From NCBI GenBank assembly GCA_003453215.1, contig DMMB01000016.1, positions 1 through 37,112 on the forward strand: a stretch of DNA of 37,112 nt. Direction: 5' to 3'. The translations under genes were made by a program, and so were the position numbers. The first letter of the stretch is position 1, and every line of letters starts with the position of its first letter. This DNA is from Oscillospiraceae bacterium. Its GTDB lineage: Bacteria; Bacillota; Clostridia; Oscillospirales; Ruminococcaceae. The notes beneath the pieces were generated by a model. The model saw only the letters and a list, made by a program, of their open reading frames with translations, had not been told where the DNA came from and ran no database searches. Positions 7,605 through 16,627 of the stretch are shown in pieces.

Positions 7605-8756
7605 TTACAGCCTGCGGTGGGTCAGCCCCTCTTCGGTAATGCAGTAATAGCCATTCTGCCACGGCGCTATCTGCTGCAGGCCAGTTTCCTGCCGGTCTGT
7701 CACTTCGCTCAGGGCCGCATCCCCCAACAGCAGGGTGCTTTCGGTCAGCACCAGTACCCGGTTCTTTTCCGCCTGCAGCGAGAGGACTCTCTCCGCTACC
7801 GTTTTACTGCCTACTGCGGTCAGGGTCGCATCGTAGGCCGTTATCGTTACGCCGGCCGCCTCCCGGCTATCGCCGCAGGCTATGTACAGCTGCCCGCCGC
7901 TGCCAATGGCCAGCGCAGTGGGCGCTTCCGCAAAGCGGGTCTCATACAGCACCGCCCCGCCGGTAGAAATCACCCGGGCGCCGCGATGAGTCACCGCCAG
8001 CAGGTTTTCTCCGCACCACTGCAGCTTCAGTAGGATCTCATCGTTCCACCCCAGAGAAACCGCCGGCTGCCGGCCGGTCATATCATGCAGCTTTACTGCG
8101 CAGCCCAGCGCTCCGCCGCTGCTGCCTACCCCGCCGGCGGCCAGCCAGGTGCCTTTGCCGTTCAGTGCCAGCACCGAAAGATAACTATCGCCGCTTTCCA
8201 GCAGGAAAATTTCCTCCCCGCGGGCATTGTAGACCGTCACAGTGGAAAGGCCGCTGCCGCCCCGCCGGGAAAGTGCTACCGTCCCTTTATCGTTCAGCGT
8301 GCCCCCCAGCAGAATTCCCTGCCCGGTGCCGCTTTGCAGCGTTTTGGTTTTGTTGGTCAGCATCCAGTCGGTGCCGCCCACATCGTAGGTCAGCAGCCGC
8401 CCGCCGGAATACACGCTGACCGGGCTGTTGTAATTATGCAAAAATTCCCCGGTCATCACGCCTCCGGTATTATATACCGTCACGCTGCCTTCGGTGCACA
8501 GGGCTACGCCGCCCTTCACGCCGATGAGCTGCCGGGTTTCCTGCCGGTCCAGCGCCACCGGGAAGCCCTTACCGCCCCGCAGCGAAGCTGCCAGGTTGGT
8601 CAGGTGGCTATCCCAGCCCAACTGCCGTCCCACAAAGAAAGTCAGTCCCAGCACTGCCACCACCGCCAGCACAATCGCCAGCTTTTTGGTGCGGCGCCAT
8701 GTTTTTTTGCGGCGGCGCCGGCGGCGCGCTTCCTCAAATTCCGTCAGTTCGCTCAC
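7605..8756 (-). CDS. DUF5711-type membrane-anchored beta-propeller-like protein
   Basis: This 383-residue protein has a very basic cytoplasmic start (RRRRRRKKTWRRTKK), one transmembrane helix (about 26-42), and a long extracellular part made of repeated beta-rich units such as GVALCTEGSVTVYNTGG and GTWLAAGGVGSSGG. This layout fits DUF5711 proteins of Clostridia, which look like WD40/PQQ-type propellers. The family name is recognised from the overall pattern and not from a search. Its start codon overlaps the truA stop by ATGA, indicating translational coupling. The function is unknown; a scaffold or sensor at the cell surface is a reasonable guess. Confidence 0.78.
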   Translation of the reverse strand: MSELTEFEEARRRRRRKKTWRRTKKLAIVLAVVAVLGLTFFVGRQLGWDSHLTNLAASLRGGKGFPVALDRQETRQLIGVKGGVALCTEGSVTVYNTGGVMTGEFLHNYNSPVSVYSGGRLLTYDVGGTDWMLTNKTKTLQSGTGQGILLGGTLNDKGTVALSRRGGSGLSTVTVYNARGEEIFLLESGDSYLSVLALNGKGTWLAAGGVGSSGGALGCAVKLHDMTGRQPAVSLGWNDEILLKLQWCGENLLAVTHRGARVISTGGAVLYETRFAEAPTALAIGSGGQLYIACGDSREAAGVTITAYDATLTAVGSKTVAERVLSLQAEKNRVLVLTESTLLLGDAALSEVTDRQETGLQQIAPWQNGYYCITEEGLTHRRL

Positions 8757-9514
8757 AGGCCCGCCTCCTTTTTCTCGTAGAATACCCGCTCCAGGTAAAG
8801 CCCGCAGGCAGGGGCCGTTTTGCCGGACTGTTCCCGGTTTTCGCTGTGCAGGATCGCCGTCATTTCCTCCGGCAGGCGTTTTCCCTGCCCTATTTCCAGC
8901 AGGGTCCCGGCTATAATCCTTACCATGTTGTAAAGAAAGCCATCCCCCGTTACGGTCAGGTGCACTTCATCGCCGGTTTGGGTTACGGCACATTCGGTCA
9001 GCGTTCTTACCCGCTGCTCCGGCGGTATTTTGCCGCCCGCCGCGCAAAAGGCCGAAAAATTGTGGGTGCCCAGCAGCTGACTTGCCGCTTCGTTCATGGC
9101 TGCGGTATCCACCGGCCGGGGCAGCTGTACCGCCATCCCCTCCCGGAAAGGATCTCTGGCTTCGCTCTGGTACCAACGGTAGCGGTAGCGCTTGGCCACG
9201 GCATCGTAGCGGGGGTGAAATTCCTCCTCCGCCATGCCGCAATCGGCCACCGCTATTTCCTTCGGCAGGTTCACATTCAGCGCTCTTTGCAGGGCCTTGG
9301 GCGGAATATGACAGCCCTCACAGGATAGGGCCGCCACAAAACCGGTGGCGTGTACGCCGCTGTCGGTCCTGGAACAGCCGGTCAGCGTTCCCCGCTCCCC
9401 AAAAAGTTTTTCCACCGCGTCCTGTACGGTTCCGCAGATGGTCGGGACATGGGGCTGCACCTGCCAGCCGCAGTAATCGGTTCCCAGCCAGCGCAGGATC
9501 AGTTTGTATCGCAT
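8753..9514 (-). CDS. truA: tRNA pseudouridine(38-40) synthase TruA
   Basis: The enzyme isomerises uridines 38, 39 and 40 in the anticodon arm of tRNAs. The 253-residue protein shows MRYKLILRWLGTDYCGWQVQ at the start and the catalytic motif CSRTDSGVHATGF with the nucleophilic aspartate at about residue 51. The later GDGFLYNMVRIIAGTLLEIG is the conserved C-terminal motif. An AGGAGG site precedes the ATG. It sits immediately after ecfT, the arrangement commonly seen in Firmicutes (ecfA1-ecfA2-ecfT-truA), and overlaps the next gene by 4 nt. Confidence 0.96.
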   Translation of the reverse strand: MRYKLILRWLGTDYCGWQVQPHVPTICGTVQDAVEKLFGERGTLTGCSRTDSGVHATGFVAALSCEGCHIPPKALQRALNVNLPKEIAVADCGMAEEEFHPRYDAVAKRYRYRWYQSEARDPFREGMAVQLPRPVDTAAMNEAASQLLGTHNFSAFCAAGGKIPPEQRVRTLTECAVTQTGDEVHLTVTGDGFLYNMVRIIAGTLLEIGQGKRLPEEMTAILHSENREQSGKTAPACGLYLERVFYEKKEAGL

Positions 9515-9551
9515 TGCAGGGACCCTCCTATCTTATCGTATCACAAAGTTG

Positions 9552-10373
9552 TTACCAAATCGTTGGCAAGAGATTAACATATTTATTCAGCAGAATTACT
9601 CCGGCAAAAACCGCTGCCGTCACAATGCTGGAAACCAGATCCCGGCTGTGCAGCTTCATCTGCTTCATACGGGTCCGGCCCTCGCCGCCATGGTAGCAGC
9701 GGCATTCCATCGCCAGGGCCAGCTCATCGGCCCGGCGGAATGCCGAAACAAACAGCGGAATAAGAATGGGCAGCAGTGCCTTGGCCCGCTGCATCACCCC
9801 GCCGCTTTCCAGGTCGGCGCCGCGCGCCTTCTGGGCGGACATAATCTTGTCCGTCTCCTCAATCAGGGTGGGGATAAACCGCAGCGCGATGGTCATCATC
9901 ATGGCCAGTTCATGCACCGGCAGTTTTACCTTTTTCAGCGGCGACAGCAGCCGCTCTATGCCGTCAGTCAGGGCAATGGGCGAGGTGGTGTAGGTCAGCA
10001 GGGAAGTACCGGCAATCAGACACAGAATTCGCACCGACATAAAAATCGCCGTTTCAATGCCCTCTTTGGTAATCTTTAGGAAATGCCACTGCCACAGCGG
10101 CTCGCCGGTGGAAAGGAACAAATTCAGCACCGCCGTAAAAATAACGATGGGCACCACCGGCTTCATGGATTTCCAGATCATCGAAAGCGGAATGCGGCTG
10201 ATGAGGTAGGCCGCCAGGCCAAATACCACTCCCAGCAGCAGGCCCCACATATTATCTGCCACAAACAGCATCACAATGTAAAGGATGGAAAGCAAAATTT
10301 TAATGCGGGGATCCATCTTGTGCAGGGCGCTCTGCCCGGGGAAATACTGTCCAATGGTAATATCGCGGATCAT
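9552..10373 (-). CDS. ecfT: Energy-coupling factor transporter transmembrane protein EcfT
   Basis: This 273-residue membrane subunit couples the two EcfA ATPases to vitamin-binding S components in group II ECF transporters. It begins MIRDITIGQYFPGQSALHKM and DPRIKILLSILYIV, the standard EcfT start, and carries the Ala-Arg-Gly coupling motif in SAQKARGADLESGG and a second one around FRRADELALAMECRCYHGGE. Its ATG overlaps the ecfA2 stop (ATGA). No S component gene is in the window; in group II systems these are encoded elsewhere and share the module. Confidence 0.95.
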   Translation of the reverse strand: MIRDITIGQYFPGQSALHKMDPRIKILLSILYIVMLFVADNMWGLLLGVVFGLAAYLISRIPLSMIWKSMKPVVPIVIFTAVLNLFLSTGEPLWQWHFLKITKEGIETAIFMSVRILCLIAGTSLLTYTTSPIALTDGIERLLSPLKKVKLPVHELAMMMTIALRFIPTLIEETDKIMSAQKARGADLESGGVMQRAKALLPILIPLFVSAFRRADELALAMECRCYHGGEGRTRMKQMKLHSRDLVSSIVTAAVFAGVILLNKYVNLLPTIW

Positions 10374-11242
10374 CGGGCGGCACCCCCTTTCACAGCGGAA
10401 AGGATCGCGGCCGCCGCGCCCTCCACTGTATAGATATTATCCGGCACCGGGCATCCTGCGGCGCGCAGGCCGGCAAAGACCCGGCTGATCTGCGGAACCG
10501 CCAATCCCATGGCGGTCAGCTCCTCCACCCGGCTAAAGATCTTTTCCACCGTATCGTACATGGCGGGCTGGCCATCGGCCACCACCAGCACCTTTTTGGC
10601 GTACTGGGCAATATCTTCCATGCTGTGGCTTACCAGCAGCACCGTATTTTTGCGTTCCTCGTGGTATTCCCTTATTTCGCCCAGAATGGTATCCCGGCCG
10701 CGGGGATCCAATCCCGCTGTCGGTTCATCCAGCACCAGCACCTTGGGATCCATGGCCAGCACCCCGGCGATGGCCACCCGGCGCTTCTGCCCGCCGGAAA
10801 GTTCAAATGGGCTTTTTTCCATTACATCCTCATGGAGTCCCACAAAGCGCAGCGATTCCTTTACCCGCTTTTCCACTTCTTCCGGCGGCAGGCCCATATT
10901 AGTAGGGCCAAAGGCCACATCGGCCGCTACCGTCTCGCCAAAAAGCTGGTATTCCGGGTACTGGAATACCAGGCCCACTTTAAAGCGGAACCGCCGCAGG
11001 TCTTTTTTATCGGCCCACAGGTCCTCGCCATCAATATAGACCTTGCCCTCGGTGGGGGCCAGCAGGCCGTTCAGGTGTTGGATAAAGGTGGATTTGCCGG
11101 AGCCGGTATGCCCGATGATGCCGGCAAATTCTCCTTCCTCTATTTCGATGTTGAAATCCCGCAGCGCAGCCCGCTCATAGGGGGTGCCCTGCGAATAAAT
11201 ATGCGTTAAATGCTCGGTTTTTATGATAGACATAGGGGGCAC
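10370..11242 (-). CDS. ecfA2: Energy-coupling factor transporter ATPase EcfA2
   Basis: This is one of the two ATPases of the ECF vitamin importer. Walker A is GHTGSGKSTF (about 44-53), the signature is LSGGQKRRVAIAGVLA, and Walker B is VLVLDEPTAGLDPRGRD. The GTG at 11242 has an AAGGAAGG site four bases upstream; an ATG at 11233 (MSIIKTEHLTHIY) is the other candidate and gives the more usual N-terminus, but its spacing to the site is long. Together with EcfA1 it makes a heterodimer. The gene follows ecfA1 by about 10 nt and overlaps ecfT. Confidence 0.95.
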   Translation of the reverse strand: MPPMSIIKTEHLTHIYSQGTPYERAALRDFNIEIEEGEFAGIIGHTGSGKSTFIQHLNGLLAPTEGKVYIDGEDLWADKKDLRRFRFKVGLVFQYPEYQLFGETVAADVAFGPTNMGLPPEEVEKRVKESLRFVGLHEDVMEKSPFELSGGQKRRVAIAGVLAMDPKVLVLDEPTAGLDPRGRDTILGEIREYHEERKNTVLLVSHSMEDIAQYAKKVLVVADGQPAMYDTVEKIFSRVEELTAMGLAVPQISRVFAGLRAAGCPVPDNIYTVEGAAAAILSAVKGGAAR

Positions 11243-11252
11243 AGTTCCTTCC

Positions 11253-12095
11253 TTAGCGGGTCAGCAGGGCTTTCAGTGCTTCTATGCACTCCTGCTCATC
11301 TATAATATCGGCCTGCACCGGCAGACCGGCTTCCTTCAGAATGGTCATCAGTTCGGTGGTCTGGGGCACATCCAGCCCCACCTGCCGCAGCTCCGCCACG
11401 TGGCTGAATACCTTACGGGGCACGTCATCCATCAGCACATGGCCGTCATCCATTACAATCACGCGGTCACAGGCCGCGGCTTCCTCCATGTAGTGGGTAA
11501 TCAGCACCACGGTAATTCCTTTTTCCCGGTTCAGCTGGCGCAGCACCTTCATTACCTCCTGGCGGCCGCGGGGATCCAGCATGGCGGTCGGTTCATCCAG
11601 CAGAATACACTGGGGCTGCATGGCAATGATGCCGGCAATGGCCACCCGCTGCTTCTGTCCGCCGGAAAGCTGATGCGGAGTACTTTCCCGGTATTCGTAC
11701 ATTCCCACCGCTTTCAGGGCTTCATCCACCCGTCGGCGGATTTCTGCCGGCTCCACCCCCATATTTTCGGGGGCAAAGGCCACGTCCTCTTCCACCACCG
11801 TCGCCACAATCTGGTTGTCCGGGTTCTGGAACACCATCCCGGCGCACTGGCGGATTTCGAAGAGCTTGTCCTCCTCTTTGGTATCCATGCCGTTCACCAT
11901 TACGGTGCCGGTACGGGGCAGCAGCACCGCATTGCAGTGCTTGGCAAAGGTGGATTTGCCGGAGCCATTGTGCCCCAGCACCGCCACAAATTCGCCCTGC
12001 CCTATGGTGATGTTTACATCCTCCAGCACCAGCGGCAGGCCGGTCTCCTCCTCGTAGCTAAAGGAGATATGTTCGGTTTCGATCAGCTTTTTCAA
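11253..12095 (-). CDS. ecfA1: Energy-coupling factor transporter ATPase EcfA1
   Basis: This is the second ATPase of the ECF module, 280 residues. It begins MKKLIETEHISFSYEEETGL from a TTG codon with a GAGGAAA site upstream. Walker A GHNGSGKSTFAKH, signature LSGGQKQRVAIAGIIA and Walker B CILLDEPTAMLDPRGR are all intact. It is 27 nt downstream of the methyltransferase gene and 10 nt before ecfA2, so all belong to one transcript. The non-ATG start is the only oddity. Confidence 0.95.
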   Translation of the reverse strand: MKKLIETEHISFSYEEETGLPLVLEDVNITIGQGEFVAVLGHNGSGKSTFAKHCNAVLLPRTGTVMVNGMDTKEEDKLFEIRQCAGMVFQNPDNQIVATVVEEDVAFAPENMGVEPAEIRRRVDEALKAVGMYEYRESTPHQLSGGQKQRVAIAGIIAMQPQCILLDEPTAMLDPRGRQEVMKVLRQLNREKGITVVLITHYMEEAAACDRVIVMDDGHVLMDDVPRKVFSHVAELRQVGLDVPQTTELMTILKEAGLPVQADIIDEQECIEALKALLTR

Positions 12096-12122
12096 AATGC
12101 GTTTCCTCGCTTTTTCGTAGTA

Positions 12123-13007
12123 TCAGCCCTTGCTGTGCCATACGGCGGTGGAGCCGCAGGGCAAGGGGCAGCCGGTGGCTTTTACCGGCAGCCCAATCTC
12201 GGAAGAGAAGGTTTCTCCCTTTCCGGCAAAGCGGCGGCTGACGGTGGTGTTCAAAATATATTCCATTACGCTGGGGCTCAGCCCGGTGGTATAGGAATTG
12301 ATGGCAAAGAAGAGCGGGTTTTCGGTCAGTACCCCGGCGCACAGCTTCACCAGGTCGTACACCGAATCTTCCAGCTTCCATACCTCGCCGCCCGGTCCTC
12401 GGCCGTAACTGGGGGGGTCCATAATCACCCCATCGTACAGGCTGCCCCGGCGGATTTCCCGTTCCACAAACTTTTGGCAGTCATCCACGATCCATCGGAT
12501 CGGTTTTTCCACCAGGCCGGAAAGCTGCTGGTTTTCCCTCGCCCAGGCCACCATACCTTTGCTGGCATCCACATGGCACACCGCAGCGCCCGCCGCGGCA
12601 CAGGCCAGGGTGGCCCCGCCGGTGTAGGCAAAAAGATTAAGCACCCGGATGGGCCGCCCGGCTTTTTCAATCTTCTCCCGGAAAAAATCCCAGTTGACCG
12701 CCTGCTCCGGGAACAGCCCGGTGTGTTTAAACCCGGTGGGACTGATCTTGAATTTCAGGTCCCGATAGCCAATGGTCCAGAACTGCGGGTGGCTGCGGTA
12801 AATCTGCCAGCTGCCGCCGCCTGCCGAAGAACGGTTGTATCGGGCATCGGCCCTCTGCCACTCGGGGCCTTTTTCCGGTTTCCAGATCACCTGCGGATCC
12901 GGCCGGATGAGGATGGTATTGCCCCATCGTTCCAGCTTTTCCCCGCTGCTGGTATCCAATATCTCAAAATCCTGCCACTGGTCTGCAATGCGCATGGTTT
13001 TACTCAC
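12123..13007 (-). CDS. Class I SAM-dependent methyltransferase, RlmI/RlmK-like fold
   Basis: This 294-residue protein carries the SAM-binding motif RVLNLFAYTGGATLACAAAG (about 120-139) and the catalytic-loop motif MDPPSYGRGPGGEVW, typical of the family that includes the 23S rRNA cytosine methyltransferase RlmI and the Methyltrans_SAM domain. It lacks an N-terminal PUA domain, so the substrate need not be the RlmI site. A GTG at 13007 with AGGT upstream gives the start used here; an in-frame ATG four codons later (MRIADQW) is possible. It leads into ecfA1 by 27 nt. A nucleic-acid substrate is likely from family knowledge only. Confidence 0.85.
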   Translation of the reverse strand: MSKTMRIADQWQDFEILDTSSGEKLERWGNTILIRPDPQVIWKPEKGPEWQRADARYNRSSAGGGSWQIYRSHPQFWTIGYRDLKFKISPTGFKHTGLFPEQAVNWDFFREKIEKAGRPIRVLNLFAYTGGATLACAAAGAAVCHVDASKGMVAWARENQQLSGLVEKPIRWIVDDCQKFVEREIRRGSLYDGVIMDPPSYGRGPGGEVWKLEDSVYDLVKLCAGVLTENPLFFAINSYTTGLSPSVMEYILNTTVSRRFAGKGETFSSEIGLPVKATGCPLPCGSTAVWHSKG

Positions 13008-13454
13008 TTTCTACCTGTCCCGGTCTTTCTCCGGTTCAGGCCGTAATTTCTAAGTCAAATTATACTATTTTGAGCCGTCTAATGGTTGTTTCATCTCGCC
13101 TATCGGTGTCGCAGGGCCTTTTGCAAAAGCATAGTTAGCACCGCTCGCCGCGGCGGCCTTCCTTTTGCTCCTGCAAAAGGAAGCAAAACAGGGCAAAGAG
13201 GAACCGAGCTTTCCCCTTTGCAAACCCCTTTGACGCTTGGCTGTGCTGGCTACGAATTTAGATTTTTCTCAAGTGAAAAATCCAAATCCGTACTGCGCAC
13301 AGATGCGCTCCAAAGGTAGCCTGCGGCAGCATCTGCCCCCTTCCCGTCCCCCTCCCCCGTCACGGGGGAGGGGCCGTCTATCCAAATAGCTGCTTATTCA
13401 ACCCATAGGCCCGGCAGCATAACTTTCTGCTATGTTGTTTTTCACACTTTCCCT
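13008..13454. repeat. 447-bp gene-free spacer with three strong inverted repeats
   Basis: No credible ORF lies here. Three inverted repeats stand out. The first has arms TTCCTTTTGC and GCAAAAGGAA (13159-13182, loop of 4). The second has arms GATTTTTC and GAAAAATC (13261-13282), extending to 13 bp with one mismatch. The third has arms CCCCTCCCCCG and CGGGGGAGGGG (13349-13373, loop TCA). None is followed by a clear T run in the glmM direction. The mixed C-rich and A/T-rich blocks look like a dispersed intergenic element, but no second copy is present in the window to prove it. Confidence 0.5.
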
Positions 13455-14807
13455 TCATTTCAGCAGCTTCTCACACCCGGCGGCCAGCCGCTCGGCCAGC
13501 TCCCGGATCAGGGCAGCGTCTTCGCCCTCCACCATCACCCGGATCAACGGTTCGGTGCCGCTGGCGCGGATCAGGATTCTTCCGGCATCACCCAGCCGCT
13601 CCTCGCACTCTTCCATCAGAGCCTCCATTTCGGGGCTTTCGTGCAGGGCTTCTTTCATATCCCGGTCGGCTTCCACATTCAGCAGTACCTGGGGGGTAAT
13701 GGGCATCCGGCCCGCCAGGGTGCTCAGCGGTTCGCCGGTCTTTTTCATCACCCGCATCAGCTGGATGGCCGAAAGCTCGCCATCGCCGGTGGGCATATAT
13801 TCCCGGAAGATGATATGCCCCGATTGTTCTCCGCCGATGTTATAGCCGTTTTTCCGCATATTTTCCAGCACATAGCGGTCGCCCACCTTGGTGGTCTCGG
13901 CATGGATCCCGTTTTCTTTGGCAAAGCGGAAAAAACCAAAGCTGCTCATCACCGTCACTACGGCGGCATCACCGGGCAGGCGGCCTTCCGCCTTCATCTG
14001 CCGGGCAAAAATAGCAATCATCTGGTCGCCATTTACCACATGGCCCTTTTCATCCACCGCCAGGCAGCGGTCGGCATCGCCGTCAAAGGCCACCGCCAAA
14101 TCGTACTTCCCGCCGGTCATCAGGCTGGCCAGGTGCTCCACATGGGTACTGCCGCACTCCCGGTTAATGTTGGTTCCATCGGGGGCATCGCACAGAATGG
14201 TCGCTTCTGCCCCCAGCAGAGAAAACAGTTCCTCCGCCGTTCTTACCGCGGCGCCATTGGAACAATCCACCAGCACCTTCATGCCGGTCAGCTTTTCCGG
14301 TACAGTGGAGGCCAGGTAGGCCGCATAAAGGGCCGCTGCCTCGTGATCTTCGCAGCAGGTGCCTATCTCTTCCGGCTCCACCGGAATCATGGGAATATCC
14401 CGATCCAGCAGCATCCGCTCTATTTCATCTTCTTCGTCATCGGTCAGCTTGTAGCCCTCCGGGCCAAAGATCTTGATGCCGTTGAATTCGTAAGGGTTGT
14501 GAGAAGCCGAAATGACCACACCGGCCGAAGCTTTTTTCTGTACCGTAAGGTACGCCACCGCCGGGGTGGGAACCACTCCCAGCAGCACCACATCGGCGCC
14601 GCCGGCCATCAGGCCGCCGGAAAGAGCGGCCTGCAGCATTTCGCCGGAAAGACGAGTATCCCGGCCAATCACCACCACAGGGCGGGTTTCGGGGTGTTCC
14701 CGGCGAATTACTTCGGCCAGGGCCATGCCCACTTCCTCTGCCCGGCGGAGGGAAAGATCCCGGTTGGCAATGCCGCGAATGCCATCGGTTCCAAACAATC
14801 TGCCCAT
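13455..14807 (-). CDS. glmM: Phosphoglucosamine mutase GlmM
   Basis: The enzyme converts glucosamine-6-phosphate to glucosamine-1-phosphate for UDP-GlcNAc and peptidoglycan synthesis. The ATG at 14807 gives the canonical MGRLFGTDGIRGIANRD start and 450 residues; an upstream GTG at 14822 would add five residues. The phosphoserine lies in VVISASHNPYEFNG (Ser102), the metal loop is AFDGDADRC, the sugar-binding loop is GEQSGHIIF, and the C-terminal phosphate-binding loop is RASGTEPLIRVMVEG. It is the last gene behind ruvCAB and a DUF1287 gene, 19 nt after the latter. Confidence 0.96.
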   Translation of the reverse strand: MGRLFGTDGIRGIANRDLSLRRAEEVGMALAEVIRREHPETRPVVVIGRDTRLSGEMLQAALSGGLMAGGADVVLLGVVPTPAVAYLTVQKKASAGVVISASHNPYEFNGIKIFGPEGYKLTDDEEDEIERMLLDRDIPMIPVEPEEIGTCCEDHEAAALYAAYLASTVPEKLTGMKVLVDCSNGAAVRTAEELFSLLGAEATILCDAPDGTNINRECGSTHVEHLASLMTGGKYDLAVAFDGDADRCLAVDEKGHVVNGDQMIAIFARQMKAEGRLPGDAAVVTVMSSFGFFRFAKENGIHAETTKVGDRYVLENMRKNGYNIGGEQSGHIIFREYMPTGDGELSAIQLMRVMKKTGEPLSTLAGRMPITPQVLLNVEADRDMKEALHESPEMEALMEECEERLGDAGRILIRASGTEPLIRVMVEGEDAALIRELAERLAAGCEKLLK

Positions 14808-14826
14808 ATCATTTCGTCTCACTTTC

Positions 14827-15513
14827 TCAGTTGGTTTTGGTTCCGCCTACCCAGCGGAAATGCCCCGAAATGGGGTGGTTGCGGTGACAGCGCAGCAGGG
14901 CGTCCTCCTCCCTTTTGGGCTGCCCGCTGTTATGGATGAGGTACGGAATACCGTCTTTGTTCCGCTTGTCGGAGATGATGCCGATGTGCCGTCCCTCAAA
15001 AGTCACAATATCCCCCGGCTGCCATTCGGCTATTTCGTAGGGGTCGGTGGTCAGGCTTTCGGCATATCGGCCAAAGAACACCCGCAAATTCGGCACCCGG
15101 CGAAAATCGATGTTGGGGTCAGGGGTTCCCTGTACGCGCGGGTAAAGCTCGGTATTTTCAGCAATATCGGCATCGATGAGCGCTTTGAGGTCGTACCCGG
15201 CATTTTGGAAGGCCCGCCACACCACATCGGTGCAGACGCCGCGATCCTCCGGCGGGTAGCCCCCGGCAAAGTAGCTGGGGTCATAGGTGGGGTGATTTTC
15301 GGCATCCTGCCGGGCCCCCAGCATGATGTCGGTGTAATCATCAATTCCATCGCCATCGGCATCCAGCGGGCTTTGCAGCGTTTCAATGCCGAAATACTCC
15401 GCCGTATAAGTTTTATGGGGCAGCAGGTTCCAATAATCCAGCCCCAGCAGAACAAGCACGATGGCCAGCGCGGCCAGAATCCACGGCCAGCGGCGGTGTT
15501 TTTGTTTTTCCAT
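14827..15513 (-). CDS. DUF1287 family, membrane-anchored cysteine hydrolase-like protein
   Basis: This 228-residue protein has a short basic start, one transmembrane helix (about 9-26), and a DUF1287 domain: GVCTDVVWRAFQNAGYDLKA contains the presumed catalytic cysteine, and WQPGDIVTFEGRHIGIISDK contains the presumed histidine. Such domains resemble NlpC/P60-like cysteine peptidases, so a role in cell-wall processing is plausible but not shown. It begins 3 nt after the ruvB stop and lies upstream of glmM, which also fits a wall connection. Confidence 0.83.
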   Translation of the reverse strand: MEKQKHRRWPWILAALAIVLVLLGLDYWNLLPHKTYTAEYFGIETLQSPLDADGDGIDDYTDIMLGARQDAENHPTYDPSYFAGGYPPEDRGVCTDVVWRAFQNAGYDLKALIDADIAENTELYPRVQGTPDPNIDFRRVPNLRVFFGRYAESLTTDPYEIAEWQPGDIVTFEGRHIGIISDKRNKDGIPYLIHNSGQPKREEDALLRCHRNHPISGHFRWVGGTKTN

Positions 15514-15515
15514 GG

Positions 15516-16586
15516 TTAGAATGACAGCGTCATCTGGGCATCCGGCACACCGTCCGGCGCCTCCAGATGGAGGTGGTTATAGGCCAGCCGGGTGACGCAG
15601 CGTCCCCGGGGGGTTCGGGTCAAAAAGCCAATCTGCATCAGGTAAGGTTCGTAAACATCTTCCAGTGTTACGCTTTCTTCCCCTACCGCAGCAGCCAGCG
15701 TATCCAGCCCTACCGGGCCGCCGGCATAGTTCTGGATGATGGTGGAGAGAATGCGGCGGTCGATGCGGTCCAGGCCAAGGTAATCCACCTCCAGCCGTTC
15801 CAGCGCTTCGGCAGCTATTTCCGGCGTGATGACGCCGCTGCCCTGTACCTGGGCAAAGTCCCGAACCCGCTTTAAAAAGCGGTTGGCAATACGGGGGGTG
15901 CCGCGGCTGCGGCGGGCCAGCTCCATGGCGCCCTCGGCTTCACAGGGAATGCCGAGGATCCCGGCCGAACGGGTGACAATCTGGGAAAGCTCTTCCGGGG
16001 TGTACAGCTCCAGCCGGAACACCACGCCGAAGCGATCCCGCAGCGGGGCCGAAAGCTGCCCGGCCCGGGTGGTGGCTCCCACCAAAGTAAACCGGGGCAG
16101 ATCGATGCGGATGGAACGGGCACTGGGGCCTTTGCCAATGATAATATCCAGGGCATAGTCCTCCATGGCGGGGTACAGTACCTCTTCCACGCTGCGGTTC
16201 AGGCGGTGAATTTCATCGATGAACAGAATATCGTTTTCATTGAGGTTGGTGAGCAGCGCCGCCAGATCACCGGGCTTTTCGATGGCCGGGCCGCTGGTGA
16301 CGCGGATATTGACCCCCATTTCCGCCGCGATAATCTGCGAAAGGGTGGTTTTTCCCAGGCCGGGAGGGCCGTAGAGCAGCACATGATCCAATGGCTCCCC
16401 GCGCAGACGGGCTGCCTGCATAAAAACCGAAAGATTTTCTTTGACCTGTTCCTGGCCAATGTATTCTTCCAGCGTGTGCGGGCGAAGGGAGTATTCATTA
16501 TCCCGGTCGTTTTCGGTAACTTCCGGAGCCACAAAACGGTTCTCCAGATCCATCTCATATTCCGGCTGCTTGCCTCTATCAAACAT
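15516..16586 (-). CDS. ruvB: Holliday junction branch migration ATPase RuvB
   Basis: This AAA+ motor drives branch migration with RuvA. The ATG at 16586 follows GGAGACTACACC and gives 356 residues. Visible motifs are Walker A GPPGLGKTTLSQIIA, Walker B ILFIDEIHRLNR, sensor LVGATTRAGQLSAPLRDRFG and the C-terminal winged-helix segment GFLTRTPRGRCVT. It lies downstream of ruvA with a 41 nt gap. Cotranscription with ruvC and ruvA behind a LexA-box promoter means it is likely SOS-induced. Confidence 0.97.
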   Translation of the reverse strand: MFDRGKQPEYEMDLENRFVAPEVTENDRDNEYSLRPHTLEEYIGQEQVKENLSVFMQAARLRGEPLDHVLLYGPPGLGKTTLSQIIAAEMGVNIRVTSGPAIEKPGDLAALLTNLNENDILFIDEIHRLNRSVEEVLYPAMEDYALDIIIGKGPSARSIRIDLPRFTLVGATTRAGQLSAPLRDRFGVVFRLELYTPEELSQIVTRSAGILGIPCEAEGAMELARRSRGTPRIANRFLKRVRDFAQVQGSGVITPEIAAEALERLEVDYLGLDRIDRRILSTIIQNYAGGPVGLDTLAAAVGEESVTLEDVYEPYLMQIGFLTRTPRGRCVTRLAYNHLHLEAPDGVPDAQMTLSF

Positions 16587-16627
16587 GGTGTAGTCTCCTC
16601 TCTTTGGGAGTGATTGCAAGGGTTCTT

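Noticed and set aside
11223..13046. A 607-residue plus-strand ORF opposite ecfA1 and the methyltransferase gene
   Set aside because: Antisense shadow over two clearly recognised genes, with no ribosome site.
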